Positions 46,266 to 59,084 of a stretch of DNA of 64,000 nt are shown piece after piece. The notes under the pieces were generated by a model. It had not been told where the DNA came from, did not search any database, and was given only the letters and a program-made list of their open reading frames with translations. Origin of the DNA: Owenia fusiformis (taxonomy: Eukaryota; Annelida; Polychaeta; Sabellida; Oweniidae); the NCBI GenBank assembly GCA_903813345.2, contig CAIIXF020000004.1:11492196-11556195 (forward strand). Direction: 5' to 3'. Made by a program: the position numbers and the translations under genes. Position 1 is the stretch's first letter; every line of letters begins with the position of its first letter.

Positions 46266-46905
46266 TTATCAAATGACTTATTATGAAACATGACGGGATA
46301 ATTGCACAAGTCTACGTATTTATTGACAGGCGATCGGTCATCCATTGACTTCTTGAATCATTAACAGAGTGGTTATTTTATTATTTATGAAGAGGAGATG
46401 TGGCCTATCCAGCGTCATCAATCTTTCATTCATAGTCGCCTGATCCAATGATTGATGTAATGATTTCTTGAAGTATATAGGCCTGAAGTGTCACTCTATT
46501 TAGAGTCGAGGTGGCATTTTGTGTAGCGCCATCTATATAACCAACCATTCATTCAAGGGGTCTCTCATACACTGACTTTTGTGAATTAGAATCATTAATG
46601 GAACAATTGCTTTAAAACGTTAACGCAGAGTGATCCCTAGAACCAAGTCTTGATGGGGGAAATATATCTTCAACATCCTCATGTTTTCCCCATCTATTCT
46701 GAAATAAAAAAATATATATCTGCTTAAAATGCATGATGTCTGCTTATGTTTTCGAAACCCAAAACCCTTAAAATTATAAAATTCGAATTCAAAGTTATTG
46801 TCGTCAACCTTTTAATATCATACTATAAAATTGCATATGCTTGTCACATCAACATGGAGGTGTCTTGATGATTGACGTCATGAGAGTTGGCATATGCTAT
46901 TTTTG

Positions 46906-47012
46906 GCTCACACAGTGAGCCTATGGGATCAACCAGGCGTCCGTCCGTTGGTCCCTCTGTCCGTCCGTCTGTCCGTCCGTCCGTCCGTCCGTCCGTCCGT
47001 CCGTCAACATTG
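46906..47012. repeat. (CCGT)n microsatellite in a dispersed repeat
   Basis: TTTTGGCTCACACAGTGAGC is followed by about twenty CCGT units with a few changes, then by AT-rich sequence to about 47930 without genes. Such CCGT tracts next to a short palindrome (GGCTCACACAGTGAGCC) look like the head of a dispersed repeat. The class is unknown. Confidence 0.6.
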
Positions 47013-48137
47013 GCCGCACAAATTAAAACTGCTATTCGGATTGAGTCACATGCACTTTCATTTTATGCATATCCATAATGCCTATTTGACCTATCATCGC
47101 CATTTCCCAAGTTGGCCCGGTTTCCGAGAAATTGCTGATTTTGACGTCAAAAAGTCAAAATTTTTGTAAATACTAGACACTTCAAGTTCAAGTAGAACTT
47201 TCAAATAACTTGTAGTAGTTGATGTATATGCAACCTATGTCCTCTGAAGATTTCAAAGCTCTTGGAATTACAGTTTTTGGTGTTTACTCTATAAACTTTG
47301 ACAAAAAGTAGGACTTAGTCGTTTTCAGGAAACTTTCTCATATATAAAGTCAATGGCAGGTTTTGTGATCGACAAGTTTCTTAAAGTTTGCCTCATACTT
47401 GATCATTTCTTGCAATGAATTACATCATTACTAGATTTAAGCATTCCCTACATATTGCTCGATATATGTCAGCTTCATATTTTTACAGTTTTTGAGATAT
47501 TTGACATAAAAAAAACAGTAAAAATAAGTTATTATTCAACTTGCTTCAATTTGACCAAATTTTTTTTGAAAATCATTTACAAATTGCCAGGAGTTCAAAT
47601 CTGACATTAGTTTTAGGATTTGACCTTTAGTTGACCTTCAGTGACCTTCGAAAGGTAAAAAAAGTTGATTTTTCAAATTGATTTTTGGATGTAAATTTGG
47701 GTCAGCTTAATCACAAAAGACCTTACTGAGCTCTGAATAATAAGTAAAATTTTCAAGGTCAAAGGTCATCAAACTAGGTCACACAACTGTGCTATCTAAG
47801 TTTCTCAAAGTTCGAGACTACAAATCCAAATCAATATTCTTGTTTGAAAGTCAGGATGTACATTCCTCTGAAGGTTCCAAACTGTGTGACCACAGGACCG
47901 TGGGTCCTATTTTTCAGAATTGGACTGAATGTTAAAGCTTTTGCCGCTTTTGAAAGGTAAGGTAAGGTAACGGCCGTGAATGTTGTTCATATCAGTCTTT
48001 CTCGGGAAATATTAAGGGGGATTTTCTTAGCAAGATCTTTCTCGGGGAATAAGGGGGATTTTCTAAACACTTAAATCAATATTAAATGAAACTTCGAAAA
48101 TAAAGATGAGATATCCCCTGATTTGTTAACAGCCGTG
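47013..48137. other. No gene seen; probable body of a dispersed repeat
   Basis: The stretch has no open frame with domain or splice support. Its text (GGTCAAAGGTCATC, TTTGACCTTTAGTTGACCTT) has the short direct repeats usual in old non-coding repeats. Confidence 0.35.
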
Positions 48138-48139
48138 AA

Positions 48140-48336
48140 CCAAGGAGGATTGACTCCCAGAATGCAACATCGATATTCTGCCCCATATGTAGTATCGTGA
48201 CGTTCAACCTTATTTACACGTAACATGCAGTTCCGCCTTTTTAAAACCTGTCACGTGTGTGTAAATAAGGTTAAGGTCACGATACCATATATGGGGCAGA
48301 ATATATGTTGCATTCTGGGAGCCAATCCTCCCTGAC
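48140..48336. mobile_element. Palindromic MITE, ~197 bp
   Basis: Two ~80-bp arms mirror each other: AGGAGGATTGACTCCCAGAA and TTCTGGGAGCCAATCCTCC; CTGCCCCATATGTAGTATCG and CGATACCATATATGGGGCAG; both meet at CACGTGTGTGTAAATAAGG-type text. AAGGAGGATTG also occurs near 42212. No coding capacity. Confidence 0.7.
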
Positions 48337-49141
48337 GGTGAACATCGAAATGTTCACTCTGGGGCAATTTTAAAGATTTGATTTTTACTAAATTGACTCA
48401 TCAAGGTCTGGCTTTTTGCCAATTTTGATAGATCTTTTGAAAAATTAGAAAATGGAACAAATTAAAGTAAAACTGACTGTTGGTAGTCTCTAGTTGTTAA
48501 AATGTATTAAATCATTCAGATGTTTTTCCTCTTTAGAATGAAAGGCAATATATTCATAACGAATTACAATTACGCCGTCTGAATTATAAGGGGAATATAT
48601 ATTTGTTTTACTCATTTGATTTAATGTTTTATTAATTTCATTTGAAGCTTTTCCTATGTCGCCCTTTGAGTTTATTGATTCGATAGTCATTGCGTTTTAT
48701 TTCATTCAACTCAGATTTTTAAGTCGCAAATTATCATAATAAATAGAAGAATTCATGTATGCCTAGTAAATACAGATTACCAGTTTTGATCTGAAAGGTT
48801 GTTTCTTACGCTTTTAATGAGACATACATTGTATATAGGAATAAGATTCTGGACACTTCATTGTATAACGTCTAGAATATAGAATTGTTTATTTATTTAG
48901 ATATATATTTGACGGATTAAATGTACTTTCAGCAAATGTATTATATTCTATTTTCTGATGTTGCCATTTAGAAGTCTTGATATTTCACTGTTTGCGAATT
49001 TTGATTGTAAAATTGATAGCATTCACCATACAAATGTAATAGTAACTAGTTCCTCGCATGCTTTCCTTATTTTTCTCGATATTCATGGTTATTGGTTGAC
49101 ATGTTGATTTTATCAATACAAAAATAGTTATATTCATATGA

Positions 49142-49147
49142 TTTATT
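49142..49147 (-). terminator. Poly(A) signal of the NHL gene
   Basis: AATAAA on the minus strand, 37 nt downstream of the TAG stop at 49184-49186. Spacing is suitable for this gene. Confidence 0.6.
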
Positions 49148-49183
49148 CTAATTTTATGATGACTTACCTACAAGAGACCAGAT

Positions 49184-50062
49184 CTACGGCTTATATTTCA
49201 CGACAAATGCTTCACATTTTTCTAAACCCATTGTTCCTACCAGCAGGTTGTCATCTGTGTCCATTGCGAGACACCATGGATACTTCAACCCTTCACTTTC
49301 TGACAGTACGTGTCTGATGAAGTTGCCATCAGGTGAGAGTAACTGCACTCTGTTGTTACCATAGTCAGCTACTAGGATATTCCCAAGTGTGTCTACACAA
49401 ACACCAAAGGGATCATTCAGTGCATTCTCTCCACAACCACCGTATCTGAACACTTCCTCACCATGACTGTCTACACATCTGATGTTATTAGTGTCAGATT
49501 GAGATATTATGATGTGATCCTGTTTAGTCACTGCTATGAATGTGCCGTAACCACTGTCGAAAAATCCAGATGGTGTGGTGTGTTCTTCCTTTCCAGACTG
49601 CCAGTTGATGAACACTAAGGACGCGTTGCTGCCATCCGCAATCATCATCTGACCAATACTATTCACTGCAAGAGCTTCAGCTTTGATTGTATCTTGTAAT
49701 GGTATGTCTCGTTTGTGGTCACCTGATGTGTTAAACACTTGCACCGTCCAAGTGTAATCACGTCTCCTACACAGCACTGCCACACCCTTACAATCAGGGG
49801 TTGATATCACGCTATATGGTTCACCAGTTGTGTTCAGTGTTTTCATTATTTTGAGTTGTTTGTTGCAAAGGATTGCTTCATTGTTGCCATACAATGACTC
49901 CACAATCATCACTATACCAGTAGTACCTGCAGCAGCCAGGGAGCAAATATCGATGTAGCCATAAAACTCTTTTCTTTGTAATGTCTTTGGTTTGTATTTC
50001 CGAAATACTTCAATCTGCTGCTGCCACTGTGTTATAGCCGCATAAACATCATCCTTTAAATC
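49184..50062 (-). CDS. Terminal exon encoding an NHL-repeat propeller (TRIM-NHL-like)
   Basis: The acceptor TTATTTTGCAG opens a phase-0 exon of 292 codons. It begins with a short helical stretch (DLKDDVYAAITQWQQQIEVF) and then a beta-propeller with NHL signatures such as LNDPFGVCVD, ILVADYGNNRVQLL, LKYPWCLAMD and NLLVGT. Large TRIM-NHL families with RING, B-box and coiled coil upstream are common in molluscs, and this could be the C-terminal half of one. No RING or B-box exon was recognised on the minus strand up to 53.6 kb, so the upstream part is either far away or missing. Propellers of this type bind protein or RNA. Confidence 0.65.
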   Translation of the reverse strand, partial: DLKDDVYAAITQWQQQIEVFRKYKPKTLQRKEFYGYIDICSLAAAGTTGIVMIVESLYGNNEAILCNKQLKIMKTLNTTGEPYSVISTPDCKGVAVLCRRRDYTWTVQVFNTSGDHKRDIPLQDTIKAEALAVNSIGQMMIADGSNASLVFINWQSGKEEHTTPSGFFDSGYGTFIAVTKQDHIIISQSDTNNIRCVDSHGEEVFRYGGCGENALNDPFGVCVDTLGNILVADYGNNRVQLLSPDGNFIRHVLSESEGLKYPWCLAMDTDDNLLVGTMGLEKCEAFVVKYKP

Positions 50063-53000
50063 CTGCAAAATAAATATCAAACAATCTGAACTAAACATAA
50101 AATATATGTGTAATATTTGCCTGTGTAATGTTATGTGTTATGTTTATTATGTTATCAAAATTGCCATTGATTACTTTGATTTATAAAATGCTATTTCAAA
50201 TGAAATAAATGAAATGCACCAGTCATGATAATTTGTTCCAGAAAATATTTTTATTTTCTAATTAATTTTATGCATTCGACACTGTAAGTACTCTGAGAAA
50301 TATCATAAGGTTGCATAGAATCGTTATTGAATAATACAAAATTTTCTTTTGTTTTTTCGTGCAATGAAGTGCATTGCAAGATATAGCATGAAATCTCAAA
50401 CAAGCGGACTAAACAACTTAAAATTTGTAAGATGGGCCTTGTCCATGAACTTTTGAACATCTATAATTTTGGATTTAGAGAAATAAAAATAATTCCTTGC
50501 TTAGTGCTGCTTCCCAAAAGTTAAAATCGGTTTTCATCCAAAGTATTTAATGATACACTGGCGGATCTGGGGGCCTGCCCGCCCCCCTCATGACAGGGCC
50601 TTGTAAGGCCTTATTTTTTAATTTCAGCCCCAAAATTTGGACCCACTTTTGAGTTTTAAGGGCCCAAAATTTTTTTCGGAACTTTTTTCTCTGACCGGAA
50701 ATTTGCCCCCCCTCCTTTTTGATTCACAGGTCCGCCCCTGTGATATATCGGGTGAGCATAATAACGGGCTATATTTCGATAACTGTCACTAAAATTACCG
50801 TACCGTGACCAAGATAAGTTAAGTAAAAGTTAAGTTTCACGTTTTTAAGAGAACCTATACGCGAGGTGTGTGTTACATTTCAATCCATTTTTCTAGGGAC
50901 CTAATTACAATTATTTTCCGTATTGTAGATGACTGTAATTCTGAAGTTCACGTACAAGTTATTTAGAACGTGTTTCTTCACCTCCCTATTAACTACCAAG
51001 CAAGTCCGAATACAGCCTGACGTAGCCTTACAATTTGTGAACGATTACATCAAGCATTACAAAGTAACACCAAGTATTCTCTCGGTGTCTAAATGTGACT
51101 TTGAAGAGTAAACTAAATACAACCCTAGATCATGCCTTAAACATGGACATTTAAATACTTATATACTGTACTAATTTCAAATTAAAGCATGAAAAGCCAT
51201 GGACATGTGAATTGAAGGAGTGAAATTTAAAATTAATGCATATTTTCTTTTCCCGAACGGTTAACCGGTAAGTAGTTTCAATACCAGTACATGCTCAATT
51301 CCGTAACGAACCGGTGTGAAAGAAATCATGGTCCCCCAGGGATAATGGTCCCCTTCTAAACGGCCCTTACAGGCCCCGATTGTGTATAATATAATAAGGG
51401 AAAGAGGTCACCATATAAATCAATGAAGAGTAGGACCATAATTTGGTAAGACCTCCCCTTCCCCTCCTACCCTTTTACACCTGTATTATCAGAATTACCG
51501 CCAGTCTCTAATTAGTTGCTACATTGCTCTATTTTGTACTTTTCATTTGAGATTGCACGCAATTTAGACAGATGATCGCGTCCATGGCAAACGAAAACGA
51601 TCCATACTCAATAAGCTAGTGAAAAAATGTTAATACACAATCTACCAAGAAGACGGGAGACATATTATCTTGAAATGTCCAGAATATGTGTATTTGATTT
51701 TGGTCTCATGAACAGAAATCTTAATAAATTGAATATAAGGGAGTTAAAAAAAGGTTTGCTACCCACCTGGTATAACAAGTGGTGTTTGGTACCATATTGT
51801 AGGAAAATATGTCAGCTAACTGAAAATATATGTTGTGAAATTTGGTTCCGCGACCAAACATGAATAAATTAACGAATTAATTAGCATGTAATTAATTATC
51901 TTTTAATTGAAGTAGCACTACCAGAGGCTTAATACGATTAAATGGTTTGCATGACTATACCTACCCTTTGGATGTTTTATGAGAAAATGCTTGTTTAACA
52001 ATAGTAAACCAAACTGGGAACAAAAATCCTTTGTATTTTTAAGAAATTATCATCTGAATACTGAATGACGGAAAAATATTATATTTTTCTACCATGCCTT
52101 TTTTATTGCTAGGATTAGAAATAAGTTGCACCATAATATAACACATATTAGTATTTTAAGATGATCTACCAGGACTGTTTGACAATTTGATATGAATATT
52201 TTCCTTATCGAACATCTTAAAATAATTTTTTTATCACTCATTAGTGCCCTAACCCCCAAAAAGAGTATAAAAGTGGGTGTGGCAAAATAACATACACACA
52301 GAGCAAATAATCATATTCTAAAGAACAGATATGATTTTATGTAACATTTTTACATGCCAACTATGCTAATACCCTAATTACAGCATATCAATTAAATATT
52401 AACGATTAACGATTAACGATTAATAATGACGATTATATAATAATAATGATAATGCTAATAATAAGGTATGTTAAGACAGTTAAGACACAGCATTAAAATA
52501 TGGTTAAGATTCTTGGTTTCAGTGGCCATTTAGAAAGAAGCCTAGGGCTACAAAGATGATCAATAAATTAATTAATTAATATTCATATTTTTGTTAGGAC
52601 GATTAAGAATTTAATTGCTGGTCATATACAAATTATCAGAACCTGTTTAAATTGAGGGTGTCATACGGATTATTTATAGAAGCAATCTAGAAACAATTAA
52701 CTATGTTTTAACATGTTCATAAAATATATTTAAGATAACTTGTTTCATTCATCTTTTATAGGTATGTGACATAACAATGATTATTGTAATACACACTCAA
52801 TGATCAAAAGCATTAGAAACCCATTGTATGAAAGCCTGAAGCTGATTACTATCTACATTGAATAGGATGAACCTCTTTGATATTCAAATCTTTTGTTATA
52901 TTGTGGTCACTGCATAACTGTACTATGGGAAATCTTAATCCTAAGCCCTTTCAGATGTTCTCACTACCTCTTGGTAGTGAACATTTATTAGGAAAAGCAT

Positions 53001-53663
53001 GGTGCCCCTGGATTAGACATAGAACAAAGAATAGGGATTTTTGTAGCATATATGTACATCCTGTTATGTATATCACATTGTAATTGGGAAGCATACCTTG
53101 CTTTATCTTCAAATGACCAAATGATGTCTGATTTGTTGCTAATTTGTCTTAAGCAGTGAAAAGATTTATGAAAACATAAGAAAAGGTAAGTGTGAATATC
53201 TTCATTGATATAAATTATGTTTATGTTACCTCAGGCTAAATTTAATATAAATCCAAATGTATACATGAAAAAATATTAATATGACATCAAAACTAAGTAA
53301 TTAATGTATCAACAGTTTTTGTATTAAGTGGATAAAATCTCATTAATAATCAATCATACAGGTATATAGTCTATTTAAATTCTCTTGGTAACGACCCATT
53401 GGGTGATACATATTAAGATTGATAGGGAACTTCAATGGACAAAGTGTGCAATCAAAGTACTATAGTAACAGGTAGATATTTATTATCCATATAGCTAAAT
53501 GATATATCTCCTCCATAGTAATACTAATTCGTTTTACTGAATAAGCATTTCCTTTAATAGAAAATAGCAAATATCTAGATCTTTATGTCAGATATTCAAT
53601 CAATTCAAAGCTGATACACTGTCCTTTATTTATTATCACAGATCTGATGGATGAATAAAGACA
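50063..53663. other. No gene seen
   Basis: Long AT-rich stretch. It holds a short inverted-repeat element at 50555-50743 (CACTGGCGGATC ... GGTCCGCCCCTGTG) and an ATTAACG microsatellite near 52400. Open frames at 51627-51863 and 52877-53083 have no domain, no splice support and no homologue that I recognise. Confidence 0.45.
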
Positions 53664-56600
53664 ATGGATCTTGGGTGTGGCAACTCTAGCACAATGAGTG
53701 ACCCTGAGACAGAGCCAGTTCCAAAAAAGATGAAGCCAGCTCCACCTAATCCTAAAAACTGTATTATATGCATGCATTCATTGAAAAATAAAATAAAGGG
53801 CCCCTTTGTGAGAACCCCTAAGACAGAAGGCCTATCATCAATTATAAAATATGCAACTTTGTACAAAGACGAAGTATATGACAATTTGCTTCCGTTTAGA
53901 AATGACATTTTAAGTCAAAAAATATATGTATCATTTCATTATGGGTGCAGGTCACGCTATACTAGTAAAAGTAACATACCCCCAGTATTTCAAAATACCT
54001 TTTCTGAAGATCAGACGGCGTCTACCTCAAGTTCAGTTCGTCAGTCTGATAGGGTTCAATGTATCAGTGGGTGTAGCAAAACATCAACACGTAAATACCC
54101 ACTAACAAAAATCACAACTAATGAGGGGGAGAGCACAAGGCAAAGAATACTCACAGCTGCCAATGAAAGAAATGATAACCTGATGGTTGGGCGGTTGACT
54201 GCCCATACTGATTTATTTGCATGTGATGTCCAATATCATAGGACTTGTTACTCACGGTATGTAAATATACGTAATATAAAAGCAGCAATCAATAAACAGT
54301 CAACATCCTCAGGTTCTGATTATGACTTATAACCACTACATTTATTCCCGAGTTGCTTTATGATTTTGTGACATGGTGTACGAATGAAAGTTCATTTAAA
54401 GATGTAAGTCGCATAAACGAGGGTACTGGTACAAATCCAAAGAAGTTTGATATGAAGGTTGTCAGTATCTGCCATTGCATAATAGCTTTGTCAAGAAATG
54501 CTTGGACTCTATTATCAATGGCGCTTGGAATAAAGCTTCAACATGACCATGGTAGTAAACAACTCATAGATTGTCTGAATGTATTGGGGTTTTGCACTTC
54601 CTACAATGAAATTAGAGCTTTTACAACATCAGCTGCAAAGACAGTGATAGGAAGATCAGATATTTATGTACCAAGTGGCATCCAAATACCAGATAAGGAT
54701 ACAGTTGGACATGTGGACGCATCAATTGATAACTTTGACCAGAATGAAGATACGCAATGGTACTTTATCAAAAAAAAAGCCAAATGAAAGATGAGGGAAC
54801 AAGCATACCATGTCAATCTAGCAAGTCGTTGAGCACTCAAGATATTAACAAATATGAGGATCAAACACTGTCAAAATATATCAAACCCCCCAAAAGATCA
54901 AACCCTGGCCCTATCTCAGATGTTGCTGATATTATGCAAGACAAACCAACAGCAGCAATATTGGAAGCAAAAAGATCTGACTCAGTTTGGAAACTACTAA
55001 GGATGATTAACCAAGACAAAGAACAAAATATCCCAGTATGGGCTGGGTTTATAGCAGCCTTAGAAGAGCACAGTATCCCAACATCTATAATTAGGTACCT
55101 GCCTTTCATTAATGCATCACCAAGTGATTTATCAACCATATATACACATAGCCGTAGGCAGCGGGGGTTTGGTGGGTTCGAACGAACCCCCGATCAGGAT
55201 TTTCCAAAATATCATTTTGCGGAAAAAATGCATATAACTAGAAACATTAATTACTGTGCTATTTGAAAACTACATATATGAGCAGTAAATGAATTGATAT
55301 TTGTTCTGGTGAACACGAGAGCCTTGTTTTGTTAAAAACATGTCATAGTGAAGTTACACTTCCCTCAAAACGTTTGGCAACCTTAGGCACGGGGTGATAT
55401 TTAATTTTGGCAAGACCCCAGAGCACGAGCTTTTATATTTAGAAATAACAATCATTTCGCACAATTAACTTATTAACTTAAAGGCTGCTTCTTCTCAGAC
55501 AAAATAACCCATTTTGGGCAATGGCTAAACTATTCCTTTGTAGTAATTTTGTTTTAAGCCAGTTCTGGTCCATACGAAGTTATTGAAAGCTATTGAAAAC
55601 AATGCAGACGTCCCATACTCTGAATGATTTTTACAACATTGACGAATAAATATCTTGAATAGTCGTAATATTGATGAAACACATGTTCTTTCAAATGTAC
55701 TGTTGAAATGTCTTTGTTTTGTTTTATTTCAGTTAAAATTTAAAATATTTCTTTGGACGTCCCTGGGGCTGGCAAGTCCCCGAAACCAATCGCGTTAAAT
55801 AATTAAAAACATTATGAAATGAATTATTTAAAAGAGTATATCATTTATAATGTTAAGTATTTTTGAATGTTAGATTCAAACACAAAATACTTTCTCTTCA
55901 GAGGCGCATTAAAATATATTTTATTTCTTCAATCTCTTAAAAACTACAATATCCACAATATATCTCACTGTTTCATAACCCAATTTAATTCTTCTCTAAA
56001 AACTTCTATAAAAACTGCGCAATTCTTGAAAACATTGGCTTTTATACCTAACCTCGAGATCAGGGGTCATTAAAATCAGAGATCATATAGGTCTAGCAGT
56101 TGATCCAAGAATCAGAGATCATTGAGGTCTCACCTTATTGATCCTAAGAAAGGTCGTTGATATCTCACCTCGCTGATCTCAAATTCAGAACAACAAGCTA
56201 GTCTAAAAATAGATTACTATACTGCGCAATAGCTCAGATCTCAATGTTAGAGAAATATATAATAATATGTATTTTGAAACATATGTTGTGCTTTAAAAGA
56301 AACATATTAAGTTTATGAAATATGAAAACCTTAGTAAGAGAATGCATGCAATGTATTCTACAATAAATACAAGCATTTGCTCAAATTTATTCATTCTTTC
56401 ATTTGTTCAGTATTGACTTACCCATCACTTATCCAAAGAAAAATCAATCATTGCAAAAAATGATTTTGTTTTTTCAGATACACTCCCAGACTCCACTCAT
56501 CTAAAAGATTGTATAGAATTCAAATTGTTATCGTTCCAGTTTACTTGCTCTCCATTTTCATGTTAATGTCATGATATGTTTAGCGAATAAATTACATAAT

Positions 56601-57193
56601 AAAAAACATTGAAAAATCATATTTTATTAATCTTCAAATAATGAAGGCCTAATTTGTTATCAAGCCGTCTGAAGTTCTGAACTTAAGAAAAAACGTTTTA
56701 TATTCGTACGGTCGCTTGTATTTATATATTATTAATATCCACCAAAACGTTTTTGTTATCAATTGCGGTTGATCTGCCCTGGGGGACTTACCACTGAGCT
56801 CTGCTCTGAAATTAACAGTATTCTTGTTCAAACCACCGTAAAATCTACCGTTATTATTTGGAAATTCTGAAAAATTGAAGTCTTCCCGCATTGCCCTTGT
56901 AATATTCCATTAGCAACCCGAAAATAAATAGGTGTCGGCAGGTCTGTGACAGTGGTTATTGCGTACTTAGTAAGTAACTAAGTAAGCTGGCGTGTAATCA
57001 GTCAACACTGGGGAGAATCGTGAAGCAAAAACACAGTGTTCAACTACCACATGTTCTACTGTAGTTATAAAAACACTGAAGTGTTCAAATTGTTTGTCTA
57101 GCTGTTTATGAAAGAGTTCCATGAATGTTGTGTAAGAAAAACATACTTTATTATTTATTCATTGAAGTGTGTCAAAATCTATGCAAAATCAGT

Positions 57194-57432
57194 TTTTAAT
57201 CTACCGCAAAAAGTACCACATTTTTTCAAAATGTTCCGCAAAAACTACCGCATTTTTCTAATCTACCGTAAAACTACCGCATTTTTCGAATTCTTCCGCT
57301 GAACTAGTTTTTTTCAAAAATCTACAGCAAAAACTTCCGCATTTTTTTTAAATCTACTGTAAAACTACCGCATTTTTGTCGAAAAATACCGCAAAAACTA
57401 CCACATTTTGAAAAAATCGACCGCAAAAAATT
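57194..57432. repeat. Short degenerate tandem repeats
   Basis: About a dozen copies of AAAACTACCGCATTTTT with changes, alternating with CTACCGTA. They lie inside the 3.2-kb element. Related text occurs inverted at 56810-56890, where a minus-strand frame MREDFNFSEF ends in CTCAGTG|GTAAGT, a possible small exon without other support. Confidence 0.5.
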
Positions 57433-57599
57433 GTGGATTCGGGGCAAATCAGAGGCTACAAGATTATTTTTGAAAATCATTTTTACGTCCTGTGTTATTT
57501 CAATGGGAGAGGTTTCTTGATAAAGCCTATTACTTTCAGACTTTGCTTAACGTAAATAAAGACATCATTTGTGTTCGATAAAATTCAAATTCAATTATC

Positions 57600-57752
57600 G
57601 ACTTAAAGTGTGCGCCAAAGTTTAAAACTGCGCAGGCGCACCGCTCTCGCTAACCTATATAAAGCGATTACCGAGTACAGGCTTCAGAGGTAAGCCAGGA
57701 AGGTGAACAATCTTCGTTCCGTGTTGATTCCCCGTATAATCGTAACCAAGTA
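57600..57752 (+). promoter_or_regulatory. Promoter-like block with TATA box and first-exon donor
   Basis: A GC-richer patch (CTGCGCAGGCGCACCGC) precedes TATATAAAG at 57656-57664. About 90 bp further is AACCAA|GTAAGTT, a consensus donor. The spacing resembles a TATA promoter with a short untranslated first exon on the plus strand, pointing toward the downstream half of the broken gene. It lies within the inserted element. No downstream coding exon of its own was found. Confidence 0.4.
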
Positions 57753-59084
57753 AGTTTCACCATTGAAATTAAAAATTACTATTAGATATACTTTGTAGAT
57801 GTTATTTATGAAGCTATTGAGTGTATGCATCAATCAAATGGCTCATTTTAAACATATCAAAAGTATTTGTGTTTTGTTTCCCAGGGAATTGTATTCCCAT
57901 ATAGTACACACATAAATAGTGTACATTATGTACTTGAATAGCCTGGTTTACATAAATTGAAGGGCATGCTGATTACATGCACACGAGTACATGAATGAAG
58001 GCCTGATATTGATATAGCTTGCATACCTAAACAAAAAATAAACTCTTCTAATCCCCTAATGTAAACACGGCGGTAAACGTAGCCCGATTTATCGGGGGCT
58101 TTAAGCTAGTGAAGGCATTAGAATGAATTATATTTCCCCTCCCAAAATAGTTTTATCTTTACAAATTATGCATATAAGAATTCAAACTTCAAGATGCAGC
58201 TTTAATACATAATCCAATGGGTTAGCTAAGGTTGCCAGACTTTTGGGTGGAGTGTAATTGTACAAATTGCATTATTTGAGGAATCCCAATAAAGGGGGGG
58301 GGGGGTTGTGAATAATTAAAAATAGAACCCCCGGTCACCAAATCCTGGCTACGCCACTGATACAGCACTATTAGTACTGGCCAACATTGCCCTCAGTCTT
58401 CAGCAAGAACACATACTTGTCACTGCAGATCTGGCAATCTACAGTAAGGCCCAGCAAATATTATGGAGTCACCCAGAAGCTTTGAATGGTAAGGTTACAA
58501 TGAGACTTGGTGTAATGCACCTACAAATTGCGCTTATTGCAAGTATTGGAAAGCTTTTTGCTGATGGTGGACTACTCCATATTTTAACAGAATCGGATGT
58601 TTTTGCACCAGCAAGTGCCAAAGAAATGCTACAAGGTAAACACTTAGACAGAGGAATAAGGGGACTCAAACTAGCTTACGAAGCACTTTCTAAACTAAAT
58701 ATAGAGTCAGCAGAGGCCTGGTATGCATAAAAGGATGAAGCTCTGCTATCTGAAAAACTGAAAGATCTTCTTCAACGTCTAGAGATAGCTTTTCATGAGA
58801 GTCAACTGGACAAAGTCAAAATGCTCATTGAAGGTATGGAACAGGAAATAAAAGCAACTGATGAGAAGCTCTTACTATTTAAAAGAGAAGGAAGACAAAG
58901 ATCAAAAACATTTGAATACTGGGCTACTTTCCTCGAAGGGTGTGAAATCTTATTTAGAAACTTCAGAGCTGACCGTTCGGCAAATTTTTAACTCCATCTT
59001 GATTCGATTGCTGAAGCAATTCCCTGGTTTTTTGCAGCAGGAAAAATAAATTATGCAAGATATACACCTATTTATGTCCTGGAA

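Larger units (their letters stand above)
55147..58359. mobile_element. 3.2-kb DNA element inserted in the broken gene
   Basis: The left end CATAGCCGTAGGCAG and right end CTGGCTACGCCACTG are imperfect inverted copies of the widespread CAGTGGCGTAGCCAG terminus, followed inward by TTTGGTG and a run of C/G (GAACCCCC). ATACA flanks both sides (55142-55146, 58360-58364). Codons read TAT ACA to the left and GCA CTA to the right, so removing the element and one ATACA rejoins the frame. No transposase was recognised inside. The interior has a promoter-like block and AACTACCGCA repeats. hAT-like by its ends, but a 5-bp duplication is short for hAT. Confidence 0.75.

Noticed and set aside
46887-47169. 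Two open frames rich in SVRPSVRP
   Set aside because: They are translations of the CCGT microsatellite.
55150-55200. tRNA-like GGTTCGAAC box near GGTGGGTTCGAACGAACC
   Set aside because: It is part of the element's GC-rich inverted end; no A box or cloverleaf fits.
58861-59049. 62-codon frame MRSSYYLKEKEDKDQ
   Set aside because: Shadow frame over the broken family gene; the family-like reading is in another frame.
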